Shown piece by piece: positions 1 to 10,549 of a DNA stretch of 43,808 nucleotides. Under the pieces are notes generated by a model. The model saw only the letters and a program-made list of their open reading frames with translations, did not search any database and had not been told where the DNA came from. Location: the NCBI GenBank assembly GCA_035946615.1, contig DASYZB010000128.1, forward strand, positions 1 through 43,808, written 5' to 3'. Every line of letters begins with the position of its first letter. Position 1 is the first letter of the stretch. The position numbers and the translations under genes were made by a program. This stretch comes from Verrucomicrobiia bacterium. Lineage in GTDB: Bacteria > Verrucomicrobiota > Verrucomicrobiia > Limisphaerales > UBA8199.

Positions 1-1
1 C

Positions 2-217
2 GAACTGCCGCCCGAAGAGTTGAAGAAGGTGCCCAATGTGGCGGGGAGCCTGGGTGAGGCCCTGGATTGCCTCGAGAAAGACCACGAGTTCCTGCTCAAG
101 GGCGACGTGTTCACGTCGGATTTTCTGGACATGTGGATAGCGGCCAAACGCAAGGAGCATGACGCCTTGCGCCTCCGGCCCCATCCATATGAGTTTTTCC
201 TCTACTATGACGTGTAG
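2..217 (+). CDS. glnA: Glutamine synthetase, C-terminal end (5' partial)
   Basis: The open frame enters from the left edge (first full codon at base 2) and gives about 71 residues ending in [11 protein letters not shown], the typical C-terminus of type I glutamine synthetase, preceded by the conserved [17 protein letters not shown] segment. The enzyme makes glutamine from glutamate, ammonia and ATP in the cytosol. Catalytic residues lie upstream of the window, so only family identity can be judged. A strong terminator follows 30 bases after the stop, and glutamate synthase genes gltB and gltD come next on the same strand, so the whole GS-GOGAT pathway is clustered here. A tandem second stop (TAG TAG) closes the frame. 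Confidence 0.95.
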   Translation, partial: ELPPEELKKVPNVAGSLGEALDCLEKDHEFLLKGDVFTSDFLDMWIAAKRKEHDALRLRPHPYEFFLYYDV

Positions 218-246
218 TAGAGGATGCTCGGGGGTAAAGCGGAACG

Positions 247-276
247 ACGGCGCGGACGAAAGTCCGCGCCGTTTTT
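247..276 (+). terminator. Rho-independent terminator after glnA
   Basis: A perfect 11-bp GC-rich stem (247-257 with 262-272) closes on a GAAA tetraloop and runs straight into a T tract (272-276). It lies 30 bases after the glnA stop and well before gltB, so glnA and gltB are probably separate transcripts. Confidence 0.9.
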
Positions 277-496
277 CGCCTCTCTGCCTGTGACGGTGGC
301 GAAACCCTGACCCAACTTTCGCCCCCGGTACGGCAAAGCGCGGCGCGCCGGCCCTGCCTCCCAAAAAGGGTTCAAGGCTGCCCAAAATTCCCAAAATGAA
401 GTATTGCATCCGGCAAGCAATTGGGTGAAAACTATTTAAATTTTAGTGTGATTCAGGCGGGGACGTGATTCCCTAAGAAATTCGGGCAAATCAGAT

Positions 497-3400
497 ATGA
501 ACGATGACGGCAGTCGGAGTTGGCGGAGCAAAGCCCCTGGGCGGCAGGGGCTGTATGACCCGCAATTCGAGCATGAGGCCTGCGGTGTAGGATTTGTGGT
601 CAACATCAAGGGCCGCAAGTCCCATGGCATTATTCAACAGGCCCTCAAGGTCCTGCTGAACCTGGACCATCGCGGGGCGTGCGGGTGTGAGGCCAACACC
701 GGGGACGGCGCCGGCATTCTCATCCAACCGCCGCACGAGTTTCTTAAGCTGGTTGCCAAAGAAGGGAAGGTCAAATTGCCTGGAGCAGGCGAGTACGGCG
801 TGGGCATGGTGTTTCTGCCGCCCGATAGCGCGCAGCGCGCCGAGTGCGAGAAGGTCTTTGCCGGGATTATCGCCGAGGAAGGCCAGCGCCTTCTGGGCTG
901 GCGCACGATTCCGACCAATAACAATTCCCTGGGGGCCACCGCTCGAACCTCGGAACCACTCATGCGCCAGGTCTTCATTGACCGTAACTCGAAGGTCTCG
1001 GACAACATGGCCTTCGAGCGCAAGCTGTATGTCATCCGCAAACGGGCCGAAAATGCCATCCGCTACTCGGGCAAGGTTGCTGGAGGCGAGTTCTTTTACA
1101 TTTCGAGCCTTTCCTTCAAAACGCTGGTCTATAAAGGGATGCTCCTGACCACGCAGCTCAGCGAGTATTATCCGGACCTGTCGCACCCGGCGATGGAATC
1201 GGCCTTGGCGCTGGTCCATTCGCGTTTCAGCACCAACACCTTCCCAAGTTGGAATCGGGCCCATCCTTACCGGTACATGGCTCACAATGGCGAGATCAAT
1301 ACCTTGCGCGGCAATACCAATTGGATGCACGCGCGCCAGGCCATGTTCGAGTCCGAGTTGTTCGGTGACGACATTAAAAAGGTCCTGCCCATTGTCTGCA
1401 CTGACGGCAGCGACTCCGCTATGTTCGACAATTGCCTCGAGTTGCTCGTTCTGTCCGGACGCTCGCTGCCCCACGCGATGATGATGATGATCCCGGAGCC
1501 TTGGACCAAGCACGAGAGCATGAGCCCGGAGAAGAAGGCCTTTTACGAGTACCACTCCTGCCTCATGGAGCCGTGGGACGGTCCCGCCTCAATCGCCTTC
1601 ACAGACGGCAAGAAGATCGGGGCGGTGCTGGACCGCAATGGCCTGCGCCCCTCGCGCTATTACGTCACCAAAGATGACCTGGTCATTATGGCCAGCGAAG
1701 TGGGCGTGCTGGATGTGCCGCCCGAACGGGTTCTTCAGAAAGGCCGATTACAGCCGGGCCGCATGTTCCTGATCGATACCGAGGAAGGTCGCATCGTTGC
1801 CGACGAAGAACTCAAGCACAAGATCGCCACCGAACAGCCCTATCGCGCCTGGCTCGATGAAAACCTGATTCGCCTGGCTGACGTGCCTGACCCCGGGATT
1901 CTTCCCGAACCGGATCACGAAAGTGTCACCCAGCGGCAATTGGCCTTTGGCTATACGTTTGAAGACTTGCGCATCCTGATGCTCCCCATGGCCCGCGATG
2001 GCAACGAAGCGGTTGGATCAATGGGAACCGATACGCCTCTGGCGGTTCTCTCCAATCAACCCCACCTGCTATTTAATTATTTCAAGCAGCTCTTCGCACA
2101 GGTCACCAACCCGCCCATTGATTGCATCCGCGAAGAGATCATCATGTCCACCGAGACCGCCATCGGCTCGGAGTGCAACCTGCTCAAACCGGGGCCCGAA
2201 CACGCCCGTCTCATCGAGCTCAAATCCCCTATCCTCACCAACGAGGAATTCGCCAAACTCAAACATTTGGACCTGCCCGGTTTCAAATCGATTACGCTGC
2301 CCATTCTTTTCAAAGTGGCCGAAGGCCCGGGCGGGCTGGAAAAGGCCATGAACGAGCTGTTCCTGAAGATTAACCAGGCTATCCGGGACGGTTATAATGT
2401 CGTGGTCCTTTCCGATCGCGGTGTCAATAAGGAGTGGGCGCCCATCCCGTCCCTGCTGGCCGTCGCTGGCGTGCATCATCATATGATCCGTGAAGGCACC
2501 CGCACCCGCGTGGGGCTGGTCCTTGAAACAGGCGAGCCGCGCGAGGTCCATCATTATTCGCTGCTGATCGGATTCGGTTGCGGCGCGATTAATCCGTACC
2601 TGGCCTTCGAAACGCTCGACGATATGCTGCGTCAGAAGCTGCTGACCGGGATGGACCACAAAACGGCATGCAAGAATTACCTCAAGGCCGCAGTCAAAGG
2701 CGTCGTCAAGGTCATCTCGAAGATGGGTATCTCGACTATCCAAAGCTATTGGGGCGCGCAGATATTCGAAGCCGTTGGGTTGAAAAAAGAATTTGTGGAC
2801 AAGTATTTCACCTGGACTCCTTCGCGCATCGAGGGCGTGGGCATTGAAGTGATTGCCCAGGAGGTCCTGCTCCGCCACAAGCGCGCCTTCCCCGATCGGT
2901 CCGTCAACGGGCATGTTTTGGAAACGGGCGGCCAGTACCAGTGGCGCGAAAGTGGCGAGTACCATCTGTTTAATCCACAGACCATCCATAAGCTTCAGGC
3001 CGCCGTCCGCACCGGCAGCTACAAGGTTTTCAAGGACTACTCGGCGCTGGTTAATGAGCAGAGCAAGAACCACTGCACCCTGCGCGGTTTGCTCGACCTC
3101 AAGAAGAGCAAGCCCATTCCCATCGAAGAGGTCGAGCCGGTCGAAACGATCATGAAGCGCTTCAAATCCGGCGCGATGAGTTACGGGTCGATCAGCCAGG
3201 AAGCCCACGAAACACTGGCTATCGCCATGAACCGGATTGGGGGCAAGAGCAACACCGGCGAAGGCGGCGAGGACGCTGCCCGTTACGTCCCTCTGCCCAA
3301 TGGCGACTCGAAAAACAGCGCCATTAAACAGGTCGCTTCTGGCCGTTTCGGCGTCACTAGCCTGTACCTGGTCAAAGCAAAAGAACTCCAGATCAAGATG

Positions 3401-5116
3401 GCCCAGGGCGCCAAACCCGGCGAAGGCGGCCAGTTGCCTGGCCAGAAGGTTTATCCGTGGATTGCCAAAGTGCGCCACTCCACGCCCGGGGTTGGCTTGA
3501 TTTCCCCACCGCCGCACCATGACATTTACTCCATCGAAGACCTGGCCGAGTTGATTCATGACCTCAAAAACGCCAATCACCACGCCCGCATCAGCGTCAA
3601 GTTGGTCGCCGAGGTAGGGGTGGGCACCATCGCCGCTGGAGTCGCCAAGGCGCATGCCGATGTGGTCCTCATTAGCGGCTATGACGGCGGCACCGGCGCC
3701 TCACCCCAAACAGGTATCAAACACGCCGGCATACCCTGGGAACTTGGTTTGGCCGAAACTCACCAGACTCTGGTGCTCAATGACCTGCGTTCGCGCATCA
3801 TTGTCGAAGCCGATGGCCAGTTGAAAACTGGCCGCGACGTCGTTATCGCCGCTCTGCTGGGCGCCGAAGAGTTTGGTTTTGCCACTGCGCCCCTGGTCGC
3901 CATGGGTTGCATCCTCATGCGCGTTTGCCACTTGAACACCTGCCCGGTCGGCGTGGCGACTCAGGACCCCGAGTTGCGCAAGAAGTTCGCCGGCCAGCCT
4001 GAGCATGTGGTCAATTTCATGCGCATGATTGCCCTCGAGGTCCGCGAATTGATGGCCCAACTCGGCTTCCGCCAAATGAACAAAATGATTGGCCGCGTCG
4101 ATCGACTCGAGGTCAAGAAAGCCCTCGAACATTGGAAAGCGCAAGGCTTGGACTTTTCGAAAATCCTCTTCCAACCCGAGGTGCCCACCGATGTGGGGCG
4201 CTTCTGCCAGGTCCCCCAGGACCACGGTCTGGAAAAAGCCCTCGATAATACCGTCCTGTTGCGCCTGTGCGCCCCCGCCATCGAGCGGCAGGAAAAAGTG
4301 GTTGCCGTGCTTCCTATTCGCAACGTCAATCGTGTCGTGGGAACTATCGTTGGCAGCGAAGTCACCCGCCGCTTTGGCGCCGAGGGCTTGCCCGAGGACA
4401 CCATCGAGATTCATTTTACCGGCAGCGCCGGCCAAAGCTTTGGCGCGTTCATGCCAAAGGGCATGACCTTTTTCCTCGAAGGCGATTCAAACGATTACCT
4501 GGGCAAAGGCCTGTCTGGCGGCAAAATTATCGTGTACCCGCCCCAGAGCGCAACCTTCGTGCCGGAAGAGAACATCATCATCGGCAACGTTGCCTTGTAT
4601 GGGGCGACCGGTGGCGAGGCCTACATTCGCGGCATGGCCGGGGAACGTTTCTGCGTGCGCAACAGCGGTGTGACAGCGGTAGTTGAATCCATCGGCGACC
4701 ATGGTTGCGAATACATGACCGGTGGCCGAGTCCTGGTGCTGGGCCCGACCGGGCGCAATTTCGCCGCCGGCATGTCGGGTGGAGTGGCTTACGTGCTGGA
4801 TGAGAAAGGCGATTTCGCCCGCCGGTGCAATCCCCAGATGGTCTCACTCGAAAAACTGGAAGCCCCAGACGAAATCGAGCAGGTCTGGAAGATGATTCAA
4901 CGGCACCAAACCTATACCCGCAGCGAACGGGCGGCGATGCTGCTGGCCAAATGGCCTCAAGTCATCCCGCAATTCGTCAAAGTCATGCCCAAAGATTACA
5001 AACGCGTACTCCAATCCCTGAAGCGCATCGAGGATTCCGGCCTGAGTGGCGAACAGGCCATCATGGCTGCTTTCGAGGAGAACGCCCATGATACCGCGCG
5101 CATCGGCGGCGGCTGA
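497..5116 (+). CDS. gltB: Glutamate synthase (GOGAT), large subunit
   Basis: This 1539-residue protein is the alpha subunit of glutamate synthase. It transfers the amide of glutamine to 2-oxoglutarate to give two glutamates. Visible domains: a class II glutamine amidotransferase from Cys29 (HEACGVGF; the 28 residues before it would be the removed propeptide) to about 430, a central domain at about 480-770, the FMN/2-oxoglutarate synthase domain at about 880-1230, and the C-terminal GXGXG beta-helix from about 1300. The [3Fe-4S] cysteines are C1138, C1144 and C1149 in a C-x5-C-x4-C pattern. Length is normal for bacterial GltB. gltD follows after 49 bases, consistent with a two-gene operon. No strong ribosome binding site is seen at the ATG. 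No frameshift or missing key residue was found. Confidence 0.98.
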   Translation: MNDDGSRSWRSKAPGRQGLYDPQFEHEACGVGFVVNIKGRKSHGIIQQALKVLLNLDHRGACGCEANTGDGAGILIQPPHEFLKLVAKEGKVKLPGAGEYGVGMVFLPPDSAQRAECEKVFAGIIAEEGQRLLGWRTIPTNNNSLGATARTSEPLMRQVFIDRNSKVSDNMAFERKLYVIRKRAENAIRYSGKVAGGEFFYISSLSFKTLVYKGMLLTTQLSEYYPDLSHPAMESALALVHSRFSTNTFPSWNRAHPYRYMAHNGEINTLRGNTNWMHARQAMFESELFGDDIKKVLPIVCTDGSDSAMFDNCLELLVLSGRSLPHAMMMMIPEPWTKHESMSPEKKAFYEYHSCLMEPWDGPASIAFTDGKKIGAVLDRNGLRPSRYYVTKDDLVIMASEVGVLDVPPERVLQKGRLQPGRMFLIDTEEGRIVADEELKHKIATEQPYRAWLDENLIRLADVPDPGILPEPDHESVTQRQLAFGYTFEDLRILMLPMARDGNEAVGSMGTDTPLAVLSNQPHLLFNYFKQLFAQVTNPPIDCIREEIIMSTETAIGSECNLLKPGPEHARLIELKSPILTNEEFAKLKHLDLPGFKSITLPILFKVAEGPGGLEKAMNELFLKINQAIRDGYNVVVLSDRGVNKEWAPIPSLLAVAGVHHHMIREGTRTRVGLVLETGEPREVHHYSLLIGFGCGAINPYLAFETLDDMLRQKLLTGMDHKTACKNYLKAAVKGVVKVISKMGISTIQSYWGAQIFEAVGLKKEFVDKYFTWTPSRIEGVGIEVIAQEVLLRHKRAFPDRSVNGHVLETGGQYQWRESGEYHLFNPQTIHKLQAAVRTGSYKVFKDYSALVNEQSKNHCTLRGLLDLKKSKPIPIEEVEPVETIMKRFKSGAMSYGSISQEAHETLAIAMNRIGGKSNTGEGGEDAARYVPLPNGDSKNSAIKQVASGRFGVTSLYLVKAKELQIKMAQGAKPGEGGQLPGQKVYPWIAKVRHSTPGVGLISPPPHHDIYSIEDLAELIHDLKNANHHARISVKLVAEVGVGTIAAGVAKAHADVVLISGYDGGTGASPQTGIKHAGIPWELGLAETHQTLVLNDLRSRIIVEADGQLKTGRDVVIAALLGAEEFGFATAPLVAMGCILMRVCHLNTCPVGVATQDPELRKKFAGQPEHVVNFMRMIALEVRELMAQLGFRQMNKMIGRVDRLEVKKALEHWKAQGLDFSKILFQPEVPTDVGRFCQVPQDHGLEKALDNTVLLRLCAPAIERQEKVVAVLPIRNVNRVVGTIVGSEVTRRFGAEGLPEDTIEIHFTGSAGQSFGAFMPKGMTFFLEGDSNDYLGKGLSGGKIIVYPPQSATFVPEENIIIGNVALYGATGGEAYIRGMAGERFCVRNSGVTAVVESIGDHGCEYMTGGRVLVLGPTGRNFAAGMSGGVAYVLDEKGDFARRCNPQMVSLEKLEAPDEIEQVWKMIQRHQTYTRSERAAMLLAKWPQVIPQFVKVMPKDYKRVLQSLKRIEDSGLSGEQAIMAAFEENAHDTARIGGG

Positions 5117-5165
5117 GCCCCGATTTCTCTCCCCCTCGAACCCTTGATTTGCTAAGAAACACACG

Positions 5166-6650
5166 ATGGGCAAACCGACCGGATTTATCGAGTATTTGCG
5201 CGAACTGCCGCTGGACCGCGCCGCCACCGAACGCATTCGCGATTGGAATGAATTCCACCTCCACATGGAGGAAAGCAAACTTCGCGAACAAGGGGCCCGC
5301 TGCATGGATTGCGGCATTCCCTTCTGTCACACGGGCACCTTGCTCAGCGGGATGGCCTCGGGATGCCCGATTCACAACCTGATTCCAGAATGGAATGATT
5401 TAGTCTATCGCGGTCTTTGGAAGGAAGCCCTCGAGCGGCTGCACAAGACCAACAATTTCCCCGAGTTCACTGGCCGTGTCTGTCCGGCCCCTTGCGAAGG
5501 TTCTTGCGTCCTGGGCATTAACGCGCCCCCCGTCACAATCAAGAATTTGGAGTGCGCTATCATCGATAGGGGCTGGGAGCAGGGTTGGGTTGCCCCTAAA
5601 ATGCCAAGGGTGCGCACGGGGAAGAACGTGGCCGTCATCGGGTCGGGGCCGGCGGGCCTGTGCGCTGCCATGCAGCTTAATCGGGTCGGCCACGGCGTCA
5701 CCGTGTTCGAACGCGCCGACCGGGTCGGGGGGTTGCTCACCTACGGGATTCCCAACATGAAGCTGGATAAGGAACAAGTCGTGTTCCGGCGCATCCGGCA
5801 AATGGAAGCCGAAGGGGTCAAGTTTGCCCCCAACACGGAAGTTGGCGTTAATTATCCTGCCGAGAATCTGTTGAGGCAATTCGACGCGGTCATCCTCTGC
5901 ACCGGCGCCACAAAGGCCCGCGACCTGCCTGTCGAGGGGCGCCAGCTCAAGGGCATTCATCTCGCCATGGAATTCCTGACCGGCAATACCCGCAGCCTGC
6001 TGGACCGCCACCGCAACGGCAACTTCATCTCGGCTGAAGGCAAAGATGTCATCGTGATTGGCGGAGGCGATACCGGCACCGACTGCGTCGGCACTGCTCT
6101 GCGCCAAGGTTGCCGCAGCCTGGTCCAGCTCGAAATCCTGCCGCGCCCGCCCATGGAGCGGGCTGCGGATAATCCCTGGCCCGAATGGCCAAAGGTCTAT
6201 CGCCTGGATTATGGGCAGGAGGAAGCGGCCGCCAAATTCGGCGCCGACCCGCGTGTCTATCTCACCACGGCCAAGCAGTTCATCGGCGATGAGAATGGCT
6301 GGGTCAAGGCCATCCGCACCGTACAAATTGCCTGGGAACGAAACGACAAAGGCCAGTTCGTGCCTAAAGAAGTCCCCGGAACCGAGCAGGATCGCCCCGC
6401 GCAACTGGTCCTCCTGGCGATGGGTTTTCTCGGCCCGGAACAGCGGCTGCTGGATGCCCTCAAGATCGAGCGAGACGCTCGGACCAATATTAAAGCCGAA
6501 TTCGAAAAGTACGCCACCAGCGTCAAAGGCGTCTTCGCTGCGGGAGATTGTCGCCGTGGCCAGAGCCTTGTGGTTTGGGCTTTCAACGAAGGCCGCGGCG
6601 CCGCCCGCGAATGCGACCGCTACCTCATGGGCGAAACCAGCCTCCCGTAG
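5166..6650 (+). CDS. gltD: Glutamate synthase, small (NADPH) subunit
   Basis: This 494-residue beta subunit of glutamate synthase passes electrons from NAD(P)H through FAD and Fe-S clusters to GltB. The N-terminal cysteine-rich part carries C46, C49, C54 and a second group C106, C110, C114 (CPAPCEGSC), the usual ligands for two [4Fe-4S] clusters. An FAD-binding Rossmann motif (VIGSGPAG) lies near residue 155, and a second nucleotide-binding motif ([11 protein letters not shown]) near 295. The C-terminal [18 protein letters not shown] segment is the conserved FAD-contacting end. Length matches the family. It follows gltB closely and is probably cotranscribed with it. The ATG at 5166 has only a weak purine-rich leader. 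Confidence 0.97.
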   Translation: MGKPTGFIEYLRELPLDRAATERIRDWNEFHLHMEESKLREQGARCMDCGIPFCHTGTLLSGMASGCPIHNLIPEWNDLVYRGLWKEALERLHKTNNFPEFTGRVCPAPCEGSCVLGINAPPVTIKNLECAIIDRGWEQGWVAPKMPRVRTGKNVAVIGSGPAGLCAAMQLNRVGHGVTVFERADRVGGLLTYGIPNMKLDKEQVVFRRIRQMEAEGVKFAPNTEVGVNYPAENLLRQFDAVILCTGATKARDLPVEGRQLKGIHLAMEFLTGNTRSLLDRHRNGNFISAEGKDVIVIGGGDTGTDCVGTALRQGCRSLVQLEILPRPPMERAADNPWPEWPKVYRLDYGQEEAAAKFGADPRVYLTTAKQFIGDENGWVKAIRTVQIAWERNDKGQFVPKEVPGTEQDRPAQLVLLAMGFLGPEQRLLDALKIERDARTNIKAEFEKYATSVKGVFAAGDCRRGQSLVVWAFNEGRGAARECDRYLMGETSLP

Positions 6651-6679
6651 TTTAGGCTGGACGGTGTCTTCCTCCCAAT

Positions 6680-6745
6680 CTTGCTCTTGCTCGTACCCAT
6701 TTCAACCGCATCGAGTAAGAGTAGGAGCAAGAGCAAGGGTAAGAG
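6680..6745. repeat. Intergenic purine/pyrimidine hexamer repeat with inverted arms
   Basis: Between the convergent gltD and htrA ends is a pyrimidine tract CTTGCTCTTGCTC (6680-6692) and its exact inverse GAGCAAGAGCAAG (6725-6737), embedded in a purine run of GAGTAA/GAGCAA-like hexamers (6714-6745). The 13-bp arms could pair around a 32-base loop. No gene or promoter is visible. It may be a dispersed intergenic repeat, which cannot be tested from one window. Confidence 0.6.
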
Positions 6746-6766
6746 TTCCTGTTCATCCCTCCCCAA

Positions 6767-6807
6767 TAAAAAGCCCTCCCGCATTCCACCAGGAACGCGG
6801 GAGGGCT
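6767..6807 (-). terminator. Rho-independent terminator of the htrA-like gene
   Basis: An 11-bp perfect stem (6772-6782 with 6797-6807) encloses a 14-base loop. Read on the minus strand it is followed by a T-rich run (the complement of AATAAAAA at 6765-6772). It lies about 28 bases after the minus-strand protease stop. On the plus strand no T tract follows, so it serves the minus-strand gene. Confidence 0.85.
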
Positions 6808-6834
6808 GCCGTATGAACAGAGGTTCTAATTAAG

Positions 6835-8337
6835 CTAGCCAGTCTGGCTTTCGTCCACTACCACGTAGTGGCTGCCCCCGTCACTCCAGACCCGCAACAA
6901 GGTATGTTTGTCTTTTGCATTTTCGGTCAACTGCACCGCCTGCTCAGCATCCTTTACCGGATGACGATTTATCGATTCGATGACGTCGCCCGTCTTGAGA
7001 CCCGCTTGAGAGGCTGCCGAATTGGGCTGCACCTGGGTCACAACAGCGCCATGAACCGTCTCGGGGATTTTGAACTGCTGGCGGGCCTGGCTGTTGAGAT
7101 CGCTCACGCCGACACCCTGCAGAGTGCCGGTGTCGCGGCTGTTGTTCTGGGCAAGCTTTTGGCTGCCGGGCAATTGGCCAACAGTGACGTCGATTGTTTT
7201 CGTCGAGCCATTGCGGATGATTTCAACCGGCACTTTGGAGCCAGGTTTAGTCTCGGCTACCGTCAGCTTAAGGTCACGGCCAGTAGGCACTTTCTTGCCG
7301 TTGAATTCCAGCACGACGTCGCCGTCTTTGAGGCCGGACTTCTCAGCAGGACCGTTGGGTAGCACGTCTCCCACCAGGGCGCCTGTGTTTTGCTTCAGGT
7401 TGAATTCCTTGGCCAGGCTGGGGGTGACATCCTGGATCATTACTCCCAGGTAACCTCGCGTCACATGACCATACTCGACCAGGCTCGTCATCACCGAGCG
7501 GGCCAGGTCTGACGGAATGGCAAACCCGATGCCCTGGTTGCCTCCGGAACGGCTCAGGATGGCGGTATTGATGCCGATCAGCCGTCCATCCGCATCTACT
7601 AACGCGCCACCGGAGTTGCCCGGATTGATGGCGGCGTCAGTCTGGATAAAGTCTTCGTAGTCCTCAATCCCCATGCCGCCGCGGTCTGTCGCGCTAACAA
7701 TGCCGTGGGTAACCGTCTGGCCGACGCCAAATGGATTGCCAATCGCCAGCACGATGTCGCCCACCTGCACCTTCTGGCTGTCCGCGAATCGAACGGTGGG
7801 CAAATTGTCTGCATCAATTTTGATGACCGCGATATCGCTCTTGGAATCCCGGCCAATGACTTTGGCGGTAAACTCGCGCCCGTCCTGCAGGGTCACCTGC
7901 ACGTCCTTGGCGCCATCGACGACGTGATTATTGGTCAGGATATAACCGTCTTTGGTCACGATGACCCCTGAACCGAGGCCGTGTTCGAGCGGAGCAGGCA
8001 TCTGGCGCTGGGGCATCATCGGCCCGCCAAAGAAATGGCGCCAGAACGGATCGTCAAAGCCGGGCCATTGCTGGTCCGGCAGGTTGGCCGCGCACGATGC
8101 CGTGACGACGACTTTCACCACGGCTGGCGCCACCTTTTTGACTATCGGCGCGAAGCTTTCATAAGGACCCGCCGAGCGCGGCACAGCAGTTTCATCCATT
8201 GGCACATTCAGTGTTTTGCCATTGCCTTCGGTTGCGGGTTTGTGCTCGAAGCCCCAAACCGAACCGGTGAGTAACAGCGCCCCGCCCAATGCCAGAATGG
8301 GCAGCGGCTTGCCTATACGCGTAAAAATCCGTTTCAT
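6835..8337 (-). CDS. htrA: DegP/HtrA-family periplasmic serine protease (Do-like), two PDZ domains
   Basis: A trypsin-like protease and chaperone of the cell envelope. From the ATG at 8337 (preceded by GGAGAAA at good spacing) the product is 500 residues. The frame stays open further upstream, but that start would run into the divergent gene. An N-terminal hydrophobic segment (about 12-28) is a signal peptide or anchor. The catalytic triad is H138 (LTNNHVV), D168 (SDIAVIKID) and S242 (NPGNSGGAL). PDZ1 lies at about 295-388 and PDZ2 at about 405-490. Length and layout match Do/DegQ proteases. The HFFGG segment near 101 fits the Q-linker/LA-loop region of the family. It ends in its own terminator and faces the flavoprotein-rhodanese gene across a 148-bp shared promoter region. 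Confidence 0.95.
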   Translation of the reverse strand: MKRIFTRIGKPLPILALGGALLLTGSVWGFEHKPATEGNGKTLNVPMDETAVPRSAGPYESFAPIVKKVAPAVVKVVVTASCAANLPDQQWPGFDDPFWRHFFGGPMMPQRQMPAPLEHGLGSGVIVTKDGYILTNNHVVDGAKDVQVTLQDGREFTAKVIGRDSKSDIAVIKIDADNLPTVRFADSQKVQVGDIVLAIGNPFGVGQTVTHGIVSATDRGGMGIEDYEDFIQTDAAINPGNSGGALVDADGRLIGINTAILSRSGGNQGIGFAIPSDLARSVMTSLVEYGHVTRGYLGVMIQDVTPSLAKEFNLKQNTGALVGDVLPNGPAEKSGLKDGDVVLEFNGKKVPTGRDLKLTVAETKPGSKVPVEIIRNGSTKTIDVTVGQLPGSQKLAQNNSRDTGTLQGVGVSDLNSQARQQFKIPETVHGAVVTQVQPNSAASQAGLKTGDVIESINRHPVKDAEQAVQLTENAKDKHTLLRVWSDGGSHYVVVDESQTG

Positions 8338-8425
8338 GTTCGCTTTCTCCAATATGTGTTCTGTTCTAGTTTCTCCAACTGAATCAATAGACACCCAGGG
8401 CCATGACGGGAGCCTTTCCGGGAGA

Positions 8426-8451
8426 TTACACGTTTGTAAGGGGCGCTGTAA
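8426..8451. promoter_or_regulatory. TTACA-N4-TGTAA inverted motif plus extra TGTAA half-site
   Basis: The divergent intergenic region of htrA and the flavoprotein gene contains TTACA (8426-8430), four bases, TGTAA (8435-8439), and another TGTAA at 8447-8451, a 12-base step. Paired pentamer half-sites of this kind are typical of response-regulator operators; in enterobacteria degP is controlled by CpxR through GTAAA repeats (established). That this site acts on htrA here is inference. Confidence 0.4.
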
Positions 8452-8485
8452 CTTTCCGTTGCCATCCGGCTCCATCTCTTTAGAA

Positions 8486-10153
8486 ATGAGCGCAAAGCGA
8501 ATCGTGATTATTGGTGGAGTGGCCGGCGGCGCCAGCGCGGCGGCCAGGGCCAGGCGGTTGTCTGAAGAGGCGGAGATCATCCTTTTCGAGCGCGGGCCGC
8601 ATGTCTCGTTTGCCAATTGCGGCCTGCCGTACTATGTCGGGGGAGAAATCACCCATGCGCAGGACCTTTTATTGAGAACGCCGGCTAGTTTGCGGGCCCG
8701 ATTTAACCTGGATGTGCGCGTCGAGTCGGAGATTGTGCAAATCGATCGGCGGACAAAACAGGTGAAGGCGCGCGAGTTGGCCGCCGGCAGGGAATACCAC
8801 CAGGCTTATGACTCGCTGATATTGGCGCCCGGGGCCTCGCCGCTCAAGCCGCCCATCCAGGGTATCGAGCGCGCCGGACACTTTGTCGTGCGCAATATCC
8901 CGGATGTGGAGAAAATAAGGGCGTGGATTAAAGCCGGCCCGGTGCGCCGGGCGGTGGTTGTTGGGGGCGGGTATATCGGACTGGAAATGGCTGAACAACT
9001 CAAACAACGCGGGTTGGCCGTCACGGTAGTCGAGGCGCTGCCGCAGGTTATGGCCTCTCTGGACCCGGAAATGGCGGCGTGGTTGCACGCCGAATTGCGC
9101 GCCAACGGTGTCGAACTGGTTCTCCAGGATGCAGTGGCTGCCTTTGAAGCCCCTGGTCCAGCCGAGAAAAGCCTGGCCTCAGTCGTGGTGCTCAAGAGCG
9201 GCAAACGGTTTCCTGCCGACCTGGTTGTGCTAGGCTTGGGTGTGCGTCCAGAGACAACCCTGGCGAAACAAGCAGGGTTGGCTCTCGGGCATTCCGGAGG
9301 GATTCAAGTGGACCGCCACATGCAAACCAGTGATCCTTCTATTTGGGCCGTTGGAGACGCCGTCGAGGTGCAGGATGCCGTCACCCAAGGGCACAGCCTC
9401 ATCCCGCTGGCCGGCCCAGCTAACCGCCAAGGCCGAATTGCCGCTGATAATATTTTTGGCCGCGACTCAGTTTATGAATCGACCCTTGGCACCGCCATTG
9501 TGCGCTTGTTCAAGCTGACGGCCGCCTGCACGGGGGCCAACGAGAAGAACCTCAAAAAAGCCGGGATACTTTACCATTCAATCCATCTGCATCCAGGTTC
9601 GCACGCCGCTTATTATCCAGGCGCCTGGGCCATTGCTTTGAAGGTGCTCTTCGCCCCAAACACAGGGAAATTACTCGGCGCCCAGGCGATTGGCCGGGAC
9701 GGTGTGGATAAGCGCATCGATGTGCTGGCCACAGCCCTCAAGGCAGGCATGACGGTTCACGATCTGGCCGAGCTTGAATTGGCCTACGCTCCGCCCTATG
9801 GTTCGGCCAAGGACCCGGTGAACCTTGCCGGAATGGCAGCACAAAACGTCCTCAACGGAGATGTCCGGCTTGCACAGTGGACCGAGGTGGCCACCCTGGA
9901 CCCGGCGCAATCCCTCTTGTTGGATGTCCGGGAGGCTGACGAACGCGCCAAAGGTTTCATTCCAGGCTCGATCCATATCCCGCTGGACGAACTGCGCCAG
10001 CGCGCAGGTGAGCTGCCGCGCGACCATGAGATCATCGTGCATTGCCAGAGTGGGCAGCGTTCCTATTTTGCCTGCCGGATGTTGATGCAGCGGGGCTTTC
10101 GCGCCCGCAATCTCACCGGCTCCTATCGCACGTGGCAAATGGCAACGGCATGA
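8486..10153 (+). CDS. CoA-disulfide-reductase-like flavoprotein fused to rhodanese domain
   Basis: A 555-residue FAD/NAD(P)H oxidoreductase of the CoADR-Rhd type. Visible parts are an N-terminal FAD motif (VIIGGVAGGASAAARARR), the single redox cysteine C45 in SFANCGLPYY as in CoA disulfide reductases, a central NAD(P)H motif (VVVGGGYIGLEMAE) near residue 155, a second FAD segment (WAVGDAVE), a dimerisation domain, and a C-terminal rhodanese domain with C520 in the loop CQSGQRS. Family members reduce CoA disulfides, persulfides or polysulfides, and the fused rhodanese suggests sulfane-sulfur handling (inference). I chose the ATG at 8486 because the protein then begins with the Rossmann strand; the 90 extra upstream codons antisense to htrA look non-native. 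No clear ribosome binding site is seen. Confidence 0.93.
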   Translation: MSAKRIVIIGGVAGGASAAARARRLSEEAEIILFERGPHVSFANCGLPYYVGGEITHAQDLLLRTPASLRARFNLDVRVESEIVQIDRRTKQVKARELAAGREYHQAYDSLILAPGASPLKPPIQGIERAGHFVVRNIPDVEKIRAWIKAGPVRRAVVVGGGYIGLEMAEQLKQRGLAVTVVEALPQVMASLDPEMAAWLHAELRANGVELVLQDAVAAFEAPGPAEKSLASVVVLKSGKRFPADLVVLGLGVRPETTLAKQAGLALGHSGGIQVDRHMQTSDPSIWAVGDAVEVQDAVTQGHSLIPLAGPANRQGRIAADNIFGRDSVYESTLGTAIVRLFKLTAACTGANEKNLKKAGILYHSIHLHPGSHAAYYPGAWAIALKVLFAPNTGKLLGAQAIGRDGVDKRIDVLATALKAGMTVHDLAELELAYAPPYGSAKDPVNLAGMAAQNVLNGDVRLAQWTEVATLDPAQSLLLDVREADERAKGFIPGSIHIPLDELRQRAGELPRDHEIIVHCQSGQRSYFACRMLMQRGFRARNLTGSYRTWQMATA

Positions 10154-10308
10154 CCGCGAACCGCCTAGCAGTTCTCCCATCCTGCAACTGAACCGCATCA
10201 TTGCGACGAGTAGAGCCGTCAGGCGCCGCCCGCAACCACCAGCATACCGCACCACCGCGCTCGCGCCCTCGCTGGTTCCAATCCAGGAATCATACTTATA
10301 AGTTGGAA

Positions 10309-10337
10309 TTGACACACCAACCGGGCTTTCATAGAAT
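10309..10337 (+). promoter_or_regulatory. Sigma70-type promoter
   Basis: TTGACA (10309-10314), an exactly 17-base spacer and TAGAAT (10332-10337) make a near-consensus housekeeping promoter. It lies about 40 bases upstream of a short ORF with an AGGAG ribosome binding site, and upstream of the zinc-ribbon gene. Confidence 0.65.
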
Positions 10338-10377
10338 GTCTCTCAGCATTAAAGAAGAACAAACAGGAGAAAAACCT

Positions 10378-10461
10378 ATGAGGATACGGACACTCTCCAC
10401 GGCTGCGCTTTTGTTTGCCGCTTTTGGAGTCGCGCACCTTTCACTGCAACAAACAGCGTGA
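10378..10461 (+). CDS. 27-residue signal-peptide-like small ORF
   Basis: The ATG at 10378 follows AGGAG (about 7 bases) and a good promoter. It encodes a 27-residue peptide with a basic start (MRIR) and a hydrophobic core (AALLFAAFGVA), ending at a TGA. The A of that TGA begins another ATG (10461), opening a 23-codon ORF that stops at 10532. It could be a small exported or membrane peptide, a leader, or the broken start of a lost secreted protein; the sequence does not decide. The zinc-ribbon gene starts 88 bases further on. Confidence 0.35.
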   Translation: MRIRTLSTAALLFAAFGVAHLSLQQTA

Positions 10462-10549
10462 TGGATTATCAGCAGTATTTTGATGTAGGCGATTGGGCCC
10501 AACTCTTCTTCAGGGTGCAGGTTTCGCCTTAAACTCTGGACAGGCGTTC

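Noticed and set aside
491-1555. 354-codon minus-strand frame opposite gltB
   Set aside because: Shadow of the amidotransferase domain of gltB; no recognisable protein features.
2069-3655. 528-codon minus-strand frame opposite gltB
   Set aside because: It is antisense to a fully convincing gltB with all catalytic motifs. The product has no domain; long antisense frames are expected in GC-rich genes.
8216-8485. N-terminal extension of the flavoprotein-rhodanese frame
   Set aside because: It overlaps the htrA signal-peptide region on the other strand and precedes the natural Rossmann start; low coding character.
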